Shown here piece by piece: positions 1 to 8,376 of a stretch of DNA of 53,566 nt. Source of the stretch: Butyrivibrio fibrisolvens 16/4 (GTDB lineage: Bacteria; Bacillota; Clostridia; Lachnospirales; Lachnospiraceae); the NCBI GenBank assembly GCA_000209815.1, contig FP929036.1, positions 2,622,058-2,675,623 on the forward strand, given 5' to 3'. The notes under the pieces are model-generated. The model worked only from the letters and a program-made list of their open reading frames with translations. It made no database searches and had not been told where the DNA came from. The number at the start of each line of letters is the position of its first letter. Within the stretch, counting starts at the first letter, position 1. A program made the position numbers and the translations under genes.

Positions 1-324
1 TTCAGCTCAGCTGGAATATTTTCAATCTCCGAATCCCCTTTATTTTCTACATCTACCGAGCCTTGCATGGACAGATATCTTTCCACATCTGCCACGTTAT
101 CTAATGCTTTTATTTTTCTAATTCATCCTCTGTAAAGTTCTCACCATACAGCCATAGGTCCTGCAGATTATTCTTTTCGTAAAATTCAACGGATGAGAAT
201 TTCAATCCATCAGAAAAAGCACTGATTCCTGAAAAAGCCATAATCGCCAAAAATATCATGGCAAATATAGTAAAGAACTGTCCAAAGTTTCCCTTTATTT
301 CTCTGAATAATTTTTTCTAAACAT
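1..324 (-). CDS. ABC transporter permease, FtsX/MacB-like, N-terminal part, runs off the window
   Basis: The minus strand from the ATG at 324 encodes the start of an FtsX-type permease: a short basic cytoplasmic N-terminus, one hydrophobic segment (FFTIFAMIFLAIMAFSGISA) and then the beginning of an extracytoplasmic domain that leaves the window at base 1. The reading frame is broken twice, at A/T runs 311-316 and 113-117 (plus strand T runs); adding one base to each restores continuous coding. The ATG lies two bases beyond the restored stop of the ATPase gene, so the two form one operon and one MacB/LolCDE-type or antimicrobial-peptide-type ABC system. The remainder of the permease is outside the window, so the substrate cannot be inferred. 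Confidence 0.7.
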
Positions 325-325
325 T

Positions 326-1032
326 TTACCATTGAACCTCATCTATGTTTGCTGGGTTTGCGTTCTCTTCAACACTCTTAATCTTTCCGTTTTTACGCGG
401 ATAACAACATCTGCAATGTCCGCAATGAGTGCATTATGGGTAACGATAATAACTGTGTTATTACCTCTTTCCTTCGTAGTCTGCTTCTTCAAAATCTTTA
501 AAATCATTACACCAGTCTGAGAGTCAAGGGCTCCTGTTGGCTCATCACATAAAAGTAATGCTGGATTTTTAGCAATAGCGCGGGCAATTGAAACACGCTG
601 CTGTTCTCCACCTGAAAGCTGATTAGGGAACTTATTTATGTGCTCCAACAAACCTACATCCTCAAGTGCTTCTGTGGCATCCAAAGGATTCTTTACGATT
701 TCATTAATCAACTCCACATTTTCTTTTACTGTAAGTGAAGGAAGAATGTTGTAAAACTGGAATATAAAACCAACTGATTCTGCTCTAAAATCGCTGAGCT
801 TATTCTCAGAGTAGCCAGTTATGTTTTCCCCATTTACAATTACTTCTCCCTCTGTTGGTACATCCATACCACCAATGAGATTTAGTAATGTAGATTTTCC
901 TGCACCTGAAGGTCCAAGTATTACTACAAGCTTGCCTTCCTCGATATCCAAATCTACATGATCCAATGCGCGATATTCCTTCTCTCCCACGTTATAAACC
1001 TTTGATACATTTCTTAAAGATACTTTATTCAC
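326..1032 (-). CDS. ABC transporter ATP-binding protein, MacB/LolD type
   Basis: This is the ATPase of an FtsX-type ABC transporter. Visible motifs in order are Walker [10 protein letters not shown], the Q-loop, signature LSGGEQQR, Walker [13 protein letters not shown] and the H-loop histidine in VTH. I choose the GTG at 1032 because AAGGAGG sits 6 bases upstream; an ATG at 1050 would place that ribosome binding site inside the gene. As read, the frame ends at 343, but the plus-strand T run 390-394 appears one base short: restoring it changes the tail to one ending NIDEVQW with a stop at 326, immediately before the permease ATG at 324. The restored product is 235 residues, normal for the family. 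Confidence 0.9.
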
Positions 1033-1091
1033 TTGGCTCCTCCTTAACATCTAGCAATTACATAAGAACACATTCCAACCAACCCTTAACT

Positions 1092-1129
1092 AAAAAAGAT
1101 AACAGCGTTATTTACATAACACTGTTATC
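1092..1129 (-). terminator. Intrinsic terminator
   Basis: A 14-bp stem with one mismatch (GATAACAG/CTGTTATC core, arms 1098-1111 and 1116-1129) is followed on the minus strand by six T residues (1097-1092). It lies downstream of the Fic gene and upstream of the ABC operon, so it separates the two units. Confidence 0.75.
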
Positions 1130-1286
1130 TTAAATCTTTAGGTTAGTCATGTCAAACCCCAGTTATATAGTTGATACTTGTTGATTCTCTCCTTTATTCC
1201 CAATCTCTTAACACATCCAAACCTAATAGCAATGCCTTTTACCTCTTTCTTACGTCATTCACACTTTAAATTGTGAAGCAGGCGAG

Positions 1287-2345
1287 CTAGTCTATGTACT
1301 TTACATTAACATACTTTGTAGCTCTTGCTTGTCCAATCTTTTTTACAGAGCCCTCCTTTACCATTTTACCAAGAACAGCTTCTACTGTTGTTGGACTAAC
1401 ATCTATCAGCAATTCACATATTTCAGATTTAGACACTGGTAGTACACTATTTAAAACTGTTTGTTCTATTCTTTCGCTTTTAGGAATTTTCTTTCCATTA
1501 ACTGTCGAGAATCTTTTATCTAGTTCTTTATAGCATCTGTATAAAGTTGATAAAAAATTCTTCATAAACTCAAAATAGGAATTTTCATTCTCATGCCATC
1601 CTTGTGAAGAATCATGTAACGCTTCATAATAAAAATCCTTCGAATTATTAATTTGCTCCTCAAATGAAACGTATTTACAAACATCATATCCACTCTTATA
1701 CAGTAATAAAATAGATAGCAATCTGGAAATTCGTCCATTACCATCTGAAAATGGATGTATACATAAAAAATCTAAAATTACACAAGGAATTAAGAGCAAC
1801 CTATTAATTTTAGGATTATCTCTAGCATCTATATAAGCTAATATAAGCTGTTCCATTGCTTCATTAGTCTCATTTGCTGGAATTGGAGTAAAACGTACTT
1901 TTCGTCTTCCATTCTCATCAACTTGTAGAATCAAATTATCCTCTTCCTTATATTTTCCGGATAATTCATAACCAGCTAGATTTGTCATCATATGATGCAT
2001 GTGTAAAATTGTATTTTCACTAAAGCTCATAGATTGATGATTCTTATGAATCTCATCTAATGCATCTCTGTATCCTGCAATTTCACATTCACTATGATTT
2101 AATGGTGCACTATCACCATCTACAATTTCCTTAATTCTTGCATCAGTCGTAATGATTCCTTCAATAGCATTAGAACCCTTTACAGACTGCACTCTAGCGA
2201 TTTTTTCAAGTTCTGTATATATACTTTGATTTCCATCCTTGCGCTCAGATGATATTGCATCAAATGCAGCAATTGATGCTGTCAAATTAACCATTTCAGC
2301 AGGCAACATTCCTTCATCTAAAAATGAATAATCAAATTTATGCAT
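1287..2345 (-). CDS. Fic family protein (class II AMPylator) with C-terminal winged-helix domain
   Basis: Fic enzymes transfer AMP (or another nucleotide moiety) from ATP to a hydroxyl of a target protein. The catalytic motif HPFSDGNGRISR is intact at about residues 197-208. The N-terminal inhibitory motif S-x-x-x-E-G is present at residues 58-63 (SNAIEG), which places the protein in class II, where this glutamate restrains the enzyme. The last about 60 residues (around SKSEICELLIDVSPTTVEAVLGKMV) look like a winged helix, a common arrangement in Fic/DOC-type chromosomal proteins and compatible with autoregulation. The start is the ATG at 2345, with AGGAGGT just upstream; an in-frame extension to 2453 would read through the operator palindromes and is unlikely. 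The product is 352 residues. No antitoxin gene is adjacent. The target is unknown. Confidence 0.92.
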   Translation of the reverse strand: MHKFDYSFLDEGMLPAEMVNLTASIAAFDAISSERKDGNQSIYTELEKIARVQSVKGSNAIEGIITTDARIKEIVDGDSAPLNHSECEIAGYRDALDEIHKNHQSMSFSENTILHMHHMMTNLAGYELSGKYKEEDNLILQVDENGRRKVRFTPIPANETNEAMEQLILAYIDARDNPKINRLLLIPCVILDFLCIHPFSDGNGRISRLLSILLLYKSGYDVCKYVSFEEQINNSKDFYYEALHDSSQGWHENENSYFEFMKNFLSTLYRCYKELDKRFSTVNGKKIPKSERIEQTVLNSVLPVSKSEICELLIDVSPTTVEAVLGKMVKEGSVKKIGQARATKYVNVKYID

Positions 2346-2361
2346 ACTGTACCTCCTCAAG

Positions 2362-2448
2362 CATCTGCATATAATATACAAAAAAATATGCAGATATTCA
2401 AGCAGTATCTGCATATAATTCTCTATTTTATATGCAGATACTGCTTGA
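2362..2448. promoter_or_regulatory. Nested palindromic operator region of the fic gene
   Basis: Four half-sites of the form TATCTGCATAT or its complement alternate in orientation in the 100 bases upstream of fic: about 2362-2372 (+), 2387-2397 (-), 2405-2418 (+) and 2428-2440 (-). The outer pair forms a perfect 21-bp inverted repeat (2398-2418 and 2428-2448, 9-base spacer). An inner pair forms an 11-bp inverted repeat (2387-2397/2407-2417), also with a 9-base spacer. The location over the expected promoter suggests repeated binding sites for a dimeric regulator, possibly Fic itself through its winged helix. The palindrome is seen; the regulator is inferred. Confidence 0.6.
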
Positions 2449-2453
2449 TTCAT

Positions 2454-2940
2454 CTACTTGATATCATGTGCAGTAGGATTCTTGTTGGCAGTGCTACTAT
2501 CAAAATCTTCTTCGTAACTACGACTTTTTCGAACTGATTAACTAACAAAAAGATTCATAATTCATTGACTTATCCAATTCAGTTGCTATAAGAATCTTAG
2601 GCAAGAAATGAAATAAGAATTTCCAATGAAGCACCCCCTTTCTGATGCCTAGTCTAGGGGTGGCAACGTCCATTTGTATATCACTGTAAATATATCTCCA
2701 CAAGTAATTCAGCAGTTAAATAATTATGTGCTTTCTCTTGATGTATCACATAGATTAGAAGTAGTCAATCGATATATGAGCTTGCGTTGACCCTCTATAT
2801 GCACACGCTAATCAAACCAAATGAATATTTTTCTTCATCATCTAGGGCTGGATACATCAACTCGCGTGTTCCAACCGCACATAAACGACCCACGTAAACT
2901 CACATATCTTGTGAGTCTATTTGTGCCTAAAAGAAAAAAA
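2454..2940. other. Intergenic region without an intact gene
   Basis: About 490 bases with no convincing gene. On the minus strand around 2790-2885 there is a short open stretch (ends near 2800) whose composition looks protein-like (it contains RELMYPALDDEEKYSF), followed by further short stretches in a shifted frame, which may be a decayed gene. I cannot name a family. No start codon with a ribosome binding site is evident. Confidence 0.35.
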
Positions 2941-2963
2941 GCCCGATACATTTCGTATCGGGC
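2930..2963 (-). terminator. Intrinsic terminator of the secreted-protein gene
   Basis: A perfect 9-bp stem GCCCGATAC/GTATCGGGC (2941-2949, 2955-2963) with loop ATTTC is followed on the minus strand by a T-rich tract (2940-2930). It lies 22 bases beyond the stop of the gene at 2985-3983. Confidence 0.9.
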
Positions 2964-2984
2964 CTGTAATTCAGGTTTTAGATG

Positions 2985-3983
2985 TTAAAACTCTGATAAA
3001 AATGTTGTGACCTTTCCATCAACATCTGTGATTGTTTGTACAGCACCAAGCCATTCATATGTCTTTGCATTCTGAATCGAGATGTCTGTATTTGTGACCT
3101 TAGCCTGTCTTTCATTGAGATAACCGACAACTGTTTCTGGAATATATGTATTATGCTGTTCAACAAATTTACTACCACCGTCTTCATAAACAGTGACTCT
3201 ATCACCATTGACGTATTCACCACCAGTTGTGACTACGCCATCCATTGCATAAGCTGTTTGAACCATTGTCTTGAATCTAATATTGTAACCATTCACTGTT
3301 GCTATAACACCTACTTGTGTCTGGTCACCGTTAGAATATGTATTCCAAGAATCATCTGTAAATTTAACACCATTAGCTACTAAATAATTATAGATATCTA
3401 AAGCTGACATCATATTATTTGACTGCATATATGTTGCTAATGTACTTGCGTTTACATTGTTAGCTACTAAATCAGCTGTGTAATAACCTTTTGCACTATC
3501 CCAAATGTTAGCCATTGTACTACAATGACCAACATTATCAAGTGTGGCAGTATACATATCTAAGCCATCAGCGCTATCCATATGAATAGAATTCTGCAAA
3601 GCCTGTAAATAGTCTTCTGAAAATGGATTATCATTGTAAATATCTTCCTGATAATACATACCATCTACATAACCAGAAATCTGTGAGTGTCTATAATAAG
3701 ATTCTGGGTTAAAATATTCATCGTAAATTCCCTGCGCATCAGCTGCTGTATCAACATAACCTGATACTGTCTTCAATGATGGGTCATTAGTTTTAAGCTT
3801 TTCAGCAATCTGATTTGTTGTAAGCTTCTGACCATTAACTGTCAAACCGTCAGACGCTAAAACAGTATTAATAAATGTTTTGGCTGGCGTTGCACCCTTT
3901 GCTTCAGATGTGATTGATGTGCCTGTCACAACCATCGCACATACGAGAGCAAGTGTTAATACTTTTGATAAAAACTTTTTCAT
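2985..3983 (-). CDS. Secreted protein of unknown function
   Basis: A 332-residue protein with a clear signal peptide: MKKFLSKV, a hydrophobic core LTLALVCAMVV and a probable cleavage after SEA near residue 28. The mature part is acidic and rich in Y, N, D and T, with no transmembrane helix, LPXTG motif or cell-wall repeat visible, so release into the medium or loose surface association is likely. There is one HC pair near the middle (VGHCST), but no recognised catalytic signature. The ATG at 3983 follows AAAGGTAGGTAAC. It appears monocistronic, with terminators on both sides (2941-2963; 4119-4152). I do not recognise the family; a lineage-specific secreted protein is the safest description. 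Confidence 0.8.
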   Translation of the reverse strand: MKKFLSKVLTLALVCAMVVTGTSITSEAKGATPAKTFINTVLASDGLTVNGQKLTTNQIAEKLKTNDPSLKTVSGYVDTAADAQGIYDEYFNPESYYRHSQISGYVDGMYYQEDIYNDNPFSEDYLQALQNSIHMDSADGLDMYTATLDNVGHCSTMANIWDSAKGYYTADLVANNVNASTLATYMQSNNMMSALDIYNYLVANGVKFTDDSWNTYSNGDQTQVGVIATVNGYNIRFKTMVQTAYAMDGVVTTGGEYVNGDRVTVYEDGGSKFVEQHNTYIPETVVGYLNERQAKVTNTDISIQNAKTYEWLGAVQTITDVDGKVTTFLSEF

Positions 3984-4112
3984 AAAATTGTTACCTACCT
4001 TTCATCCCCTCGCGGAGATTTCAAACATAAATCCAACATCGTTATTCTACCCCCCCTATTTGCAAATTGTCAATACTTTTATAACTTTCTTTGTATGGCG
4101 CTTCATTTATAC

Positions 4113-4152
4113 AAACAAAAAAGCACTGAATCATTGTAGATTCAATGCTTTT
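4113..4152 (-). terminator. Intrinsic terminator of lysS
   Basis: Stem AAAAGCAcTGAATC/GATTCAaTGCTTTT (4119-4132, 4139-4152) with one mismatch and loop ATTGTA. It is followed on the minus strand by a T-rich run, 30 bases beyond the lysS stop. Confidence 0.85.
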
Positions 4153-4181
4153 ATCACACTATCGCATGTTCTCTTTTTGTT

Positions 4182-6227
4182 TTAATACAATTTTGCACCA
4201 GCTGGGATGTGGTTATCAATCATAAGAAGGTGAAGCTCTTCACCATCTGAATCCTTAAGGTTGTTAACTGCTGAAAGTAACATACCGCAAGACTCGATAC
4301 CCATCATAGCACGTGGTGGAAGGTTTGTGATTGCTACAAGTGTCTTACCAACAAGCTCTTCTGGCTCGTAGAACTCGTGAATTCCTGAAAGGATAGTTCT
4401 ATCTGTGCCTGTTCCATCATCAAGTGTAAACTGAAGAAGCTTCTTTGACTTTGGTACTGCCTGGCAAGCCTTAACCTTTACAGCTCTGAAATCACTCTTT
4501 GAGAATGTCTCAAAATCAACCTGCTCCTCAAATAATGGCTCGATAACTACATTTGAGAAATCAATGCTTGAGTTTGGAGCAAAGAAGCCGCTCTTGTCAT
4601 CAGCTGCTGTAGCAGACTTCTTTGGTGCATCAAGACTCTTCATAGTTGGGAAGAGAAGCACATCACGAATAGCCTGACTATCTGTAAGTAACATACAGAG
4701 ACGATCAAGACCATATCCGATACCGCCTGTAGGTGGCATACCAATCTCAAGTGCGTTGAGGAAGTCCTCATCTGTGTGCTCAGCCTCATCATCACCAGCT
4801 GCTGCATTAGCATCCTGAGCAGCGAAACGCTCACGCTGGTCGATAGGATCATTAAGCTCTGAGTATGCGTTACACATCTCCCATGTATTGATAAAGAGCT
4901 CGAAACGCTCTACCTTTGTAGGGTCTGTAGGCTTCTTCTTTGTAAGTGGAGAAATCTCGATTGGATGATCTGTAATAAATGTAGGCTGGATAAGATTCTC
5001 CTCGCAGAATTCCTCGAAGAAGAGGTTAAGGATATCACCCTTCTTGTGACGGTCCTCAAACTCAACGCCCTTTTCACGAGCGATAGCCTTTGCTGCCTCA
5101 TCATCAGCAATAGTATCAAAATCAACGCCTGCAAACTTCTTTACAGCATCTGTCATTGTCATTCTCTCGAAAGGCTTGCCAAGGTCGATTTCGATTCCGT
5201 TGTAAGAAATCTTTGTAGAACCAACAACCTTTTCAGCAAGACGACGGAACATTGTCTCTGTAAGCTCCATCATACCTTCGTAATCTGTGTATGCCTGGTA
5301 AAGCTCCATAAGTGTGAACTCAGGATTGTGACGAGTATCAACACCTTCGTTTCTGAATACACGGCCGATTTCGTAAACACGCTCGAAACCACCAACGATA
5401 AGTCTCTTAAGGTAAAGCTCAAGAGAGATACGAAGCTTAACATCCTCATTAAGTGAGTTGTAGTGTGTCTCGAATGGACGAGCTGCTGCACCACCTGCAT
5501 TTGAAACAAGGATAGGTGTCTCAACTTCCATGAAATCACGCTCTGCAAGGAAATTACGGATTTCCTTCATCATAAGTGAACGCTTAACAAATACATCACG
5601 TGAGTCCTTGTTCATAACAAGATCAACGTAACGCTGACGATATCTCATATCTGTATCTGTAAGACCGTGGAACTTCTCAGGAAGAATCTGAAGTGACTTA
5701 GAAAGTAAAGTCATCTCCTCAGCGTGGATTGAAATCTCACCTGTCTTTGTTCTGAAAGCCCAACCCTTGATACCATAGATATCACCGATATCAGACTTCT
5801 TGAAATCTGCATATGGCTCCTCGCCGATTGCGTCTCTAGCAACATAAACCTGAATATCACCCTTGCGGTCACGGATGTTGCAGAAGCTAGCCTTACCCAT
5901 AACACGCTTGAACATCATACGTCCAGCAATGCTAACGTGAATTGGCTGAGCATCCATAATAGCACGACGCTCATTGTAATCGTCGTTAACTGCCTGCTTT
6001 GCAGCCTCTTCGTCCATGCCATCTGTATTAACTGGCTGACGACCTGCAAGAAGCTTTGCCTCGTGCTCTTCATATAAATTTCTAGCCTCATCTGTGTGAT
6101 GAGTCTGGTCAAACTTTGTAATCTGGAATGGGTCCTTGCCTGCCTCCTGAAGTGCAGCAAGCTTTTCACGGCGAACCTGAAGTAACTGATTTACATCCTG
6201 GCTGCCACCATTGTTCTGCTGTGCCAT
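4182..6227 (-). CDS. lysS: Lysyl-tRNA synthetase (class II) with C-terminal tRNA-binding domain
   Basis: LysRS charges tRNA-Lys with lysine. The protein has an N-terminal OB-fold anticodon-binding domain (about residues 95-215, including HVSIAGRMMFKRVMGKASF), then the class II catalytic core with motif 2 (FRNEGVDTRHNPEFTLME) and motif 3 (GGIGYGLDRL). At 681 residues it is about 180 longer than the usual bacterial enzyme. The extra C-terminal part (about residues 565-681, VDFETFSKSDFRAVKVKACQ onward) resembles the Trbp111/EMAPII-type tRNA-binding OB domain usually found at the C-terminus of MetRS. There is also an acidic, Ala-rich insertion (AAAGDDEAEHTDED) between catalytic blocks. The start ATG at 6227 has AGGAGAAA upstream. 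No T-box is seen in the leader. Confidence 0.97.
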   Translation of the reverse strand: MAQQNNGGSQDVNQLLQVRREKLAALQEAGKDPFQITKFDQTHHTDEARNLYEEHEAKLLAGRQPVNTDGMDEEAAKQAVNDDYNERRAIMDAQPIHVSIAGRMMFKRVMGKASFCNIRDRKGDIQVYVARDAIGEEPYADFKKSDIGDIYGIKGWAFRTKTGEISIHAEEMTLLSKSLQILPEKFHGLTDTDMRYRQRYVDLVMNKDSRDVFVKRSLMMKEIRNFLAERDFMEVETPILVSNAGGAAARPFETHYNSLNEDVKLRISLELYLKRLIVGGFERVYEIGRVFRNEGVDTRHNPEFTLMELYQAYTDYEGMMELTETMFRRLAEKVVGSTKISYNGIEIDLGKPFERMTMTDAVKKFAGVDFDTIADDEAAKAIAREKGVEFEDRHKKGDILNLFFEEFCEENLIQPTFITDHPIEISPLTKKKPTDPTKVERFELFINTWEMCNAYSELNDPIDQRERFAAQDANAAAGDDEAEHTDEDFLNALEIGMPPTGGIGYGLDRLCMLLTDSQAIRDVLLFPTMKSLDAPKKSATAADDKSGFFAPNSSIDFSNVVIEPLFEEQVDFETFSKSDFRAVKVKACQAVPKSKKLLQFTLDDGTGTDRTILSGIHEFYEPEELVGKTLVAITNLPPRAMMGIESCGMLLSAVNNLKDSDGEELHLLMIDNHIPAGAKLY

Positions 6228-6338
6228 ATTTTCTCCTTTGTTATTTCATATATATTTAATTAGATTAGTAATTACATAAAAAGTCATTCAATTATAGACC
6301 TAGAAAACTCTAGGTGTCAAGGGCGCATCCCTGAGAGC
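6228..6338. other. lysS leader and MATE trailer
   Basis: Short gap with a 6-bp hairpin (ACCTAG/CTAGGT around 6298-6315) that could weakly end the MATE transcript. I found no T-box specifier or antiterminator signature here. Confidence 0.4.
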
Positions 6339-7724
6339 TTATACCATCTGAACCAACCACACGTCACTCTTCACCATGAAGTATCCCATGACGTTTTTGA
6401 TTAGCTCTGTGCCCTGTACAAGGAAATATACCCATACAATTCCAAGCCCTGTATAGTGAGCAAGGATAAATGCACATGGAGCTACAATTACCCATGTAAA
6501 TACTGAATCGAAAAGGAATGTAACAAGTGTTTTTCCTCCTGAACGAAGTGTAAAATATGAGCAATGGCTAAAGCTGCAAGATGGCATCCATATAGCTGCA
6601 ACTGCAATAAAACGAGTAGCAAGTGCTCTGATATCTGGATCTACATTGTAGATTCGTGGGAATAGTCCTCCAAATGCAAACATAATAATGGCCATAACTG
6701 TACAGCAGAATACACTGAAGGCTATCATCTTGTTATCAGAATCCTTAGCCTCCTCCAGCTCACCTGCACCTAAATGCTGACCAACTACAATACTGATACA
6801 TGCACCTAGCTGAATGAATACGATATTGAAAAGGTTTGCAATAGTATTTGACATACTAAGGGCTGTCAGCACATTCATTCCTCTGACTGAGTAGCTCTGA
6901 GTGACCATACTCATACCTGCTGCCCAAAGAACTTCGTTCAACATAAGTGGTGCACCCTTTATAAGAATCTGTCTGAATACATTCGTAGGCAATCCAAATC
7001 CTGTATAGGCACCCTCTAAATACCTGTTTAACTCTCTATGTGAGTGAGCCCATATAATAACAATTGCACACTCGATATATCTGGCAATAACTGTGGCAAG
7101 TGCGGCTCCTCTTACACCCATCTCTGGGAAAGGTCCAAATCCAAAGATTAAGCAGTAATCCAAAATGGCGTTAGTAGCTACTGCCACCATACCTGCTACC
7201 ATTGGCACAACTGTCTGTCCTGTCTCTTTAATATTGGTCGCATATGCCTGGTTAACAGCAAATGGAATAAGTCCCACAAGAATTATTCCTAAATACTGGA
7301 GACCATATTCCAATGCAAGCTCTGGTGATGCACCTTCACTTTCTGTAAGGAAAAGTGAAATCAGCTGACTGCCAAATACTGTAAAAATCAAAATACCAAT
7401 AAATGTTGCAAGCAATGTAGCATAAAGCTTGAAACGGAAAGTGTACATGTGACCTTTGTGGTCGCCCTTTCCAAAATACTGAGCGCCGTAAATACTACCT
7501 GCCGAAGCTGCACCAAATACTGCCAAAGCAAATACAAAGTGAAGCTGGTTGACTGTTGCAACAGCTGAGATTGCTTCCTGTCCCAGCTGACCTACCATAA
7601 TGTTATCCAGAAAACTTACAAAGTTTGTAATGAAGTTTTGGATAATCATTGGGGTTGCCAGGAAAATATATCTTCTATAAAAAGCTTTGTCACCAATAAA
7701 TGTTTTCTTAAATTTTGCTAGCAT
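6339..7724 (-). CDS. MATE family efflux transporter
   Basis: A 461-residue integral membrane protein with about 12 hydrophobic segments in two halves, as expected for MATE Na+ or H+ driven drug/metabolite antiporters. The N-terminal half contains FLDNIMVGQLGQEAISAVA, typical of the family's first helices. I choose the ATG at 7724, preceded by AAGGAGGAAAA, over the in-frame ATG at 7793, because the latter would run through the greA terminator. It is transcribed in the same direction as greA but separated by a strong terminator, so it probably has its own promoter. The substrate is unknown. Confidence 0.93.
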   Translation of the reverse strand: MLAKFKKTFIGDKAFYRRYIFLATPMIIQNFITNFVSFLDNIMVGQLGQEAISAVATVNQLHFVFALAVFGAASAGSIYGAQYFGKGDHKGHMYTFRFKLYATLLATFIGILIFTVFGSQLISLFLTESEGASPELALEYGLQYLGIILVGLIPFAVNQAYATNIKETGQTVVPMVAGMVAVATNAILDYCLIFGFGPFPEMGVRGAALATVIARYIECAIVIIWAHSHRELNRYLEGAYTGFGLPTNVFRQILIKGAPLMLNEVLWAAGMSMVTQSYSVRGMNVLTALSMSNTIANLFNIVFIQLGACISIVVGQHLGAGELEEAKDSDNKMIAFSVFCCTVMAIIMFAFGGLFPRIYNVDPDIRALATRFIAVAAIWMPSCSFSHCSYFTLRSGGKTLVTFLFDSVFTWVIVAPCAFILAHYTGLGIVWVYFLVQGTELIKNVMGYFMVKSDVWLVQMV

Positions 7725-7741
7725 TTTTCCTCCTTGTGTAT

Positions 7742-7777
7742 AAAAAATGCCGCAACCCGTTTGCACGAGTCGCGGCA
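7742..7777 (-). terminator. Intrinsic terminator of greA
   Basis: A GC-rich stem TGCCGC...GCGGCA (7748-7777, 13 pairs with two imperfect positions) is followed on the minus strand by six T residues (7747-7742), 17 bases after the greA stop. Confidence 0.9.
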
Positions 7778-7793
7778 CCAAAATTATCATCAA

Positions 7794-8273
7794 TTACTTA
7801 GACTTCTTTGCTGCAAGAATCTTGTACTGGAACTCACCAGCCTCAGTCTCAACTGTGACTGTATCGCCCTTCTTGTGTCCAAGAATAGCCTTACCTACTG
7901 GTGACTCATTTGAAATCTTGCCCTTAAGGCTGTTAGCCTCTGTAGAACCAACGATTTTATACTCTACTTCCTCGTCAAACTCTACATCAAGAAGTGTAAC
8001 TGTCCAACCGATGTTGATATTCTTTGTGTCGTGCTCGTCTGTAACTACCTCAGCGTTTTTAAGAATCTTCTCGATTTCTTCGATACGAGCCTCGATATCT
8101 CTCTGCTCGTCCTTAGCTGCATCGTACTCAGCGTTCTCTGAAAGATCGCCCTGCTCTCTAGCTTCCTTAATCTTCTGAGATACTTCTTTACGTTTATTGA
8201 CCTTGAGATCTTCAAGCTCATCCTCTAATACTCTAAGTCCTTCGGCTGTAAGTAAATTCTTCTTTGCTTCCAT
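7794..8273 (-). CDS. greA: Transcription elongation factor GreA
   Basis: GreA enters the secondary channel of RNA polymerase and stimulates cleavage of backtracked transcripts. The 159-residue length is standard. The N-terminal coiled-coil hairpin carries the family signature EQGDLSENAEYDAAKDEQ, including the acidic D/E pair at the tip that helps position the metal. The C-terminal FKBP-like domain ends with LGHKKGDTVTVETEAGEFQYKIL. A ribosome binding site (GAGAGGAAAAATT) precedes the ATG at 8273. It is the last gene of the argF-to-greA run before a terminator. Confidence 0.98.
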   Translation of the reverse strand: MEAKKNLLTAEGLRVLEDELEDLKVNKRKEVSQKIKEAREQGDLSENAEYDAAKDEQRDIEARIEEIEKILKNAEVVTDEHDTKNINIGWTVTLLDVEFDEEVEYKIVGSTEANSLKGKISNESPVGKAILGHKKGDTVTVETEAGEFQYKILAAKKSK

Positions 8274-8376
8274 AATTTTTCCTCTCTGTACGGATATATT
8301 TTTGAACGGATTTTATAGTAAAAATCCTTGTAAATCTTAGTAACTTTTTGAATTATAAGCCACCCACATATTGATG

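Noticed and set aside
2340-2537. Plus-strand ORF through the fic operator
   Set aside because: It reads through the palindromes and has no ribosome binding site; a chance frame.
6228-6338. T-box leader of lysS
   Set aside because: No T-box core motif, specifier loop or antiterminator; the gap is too short.
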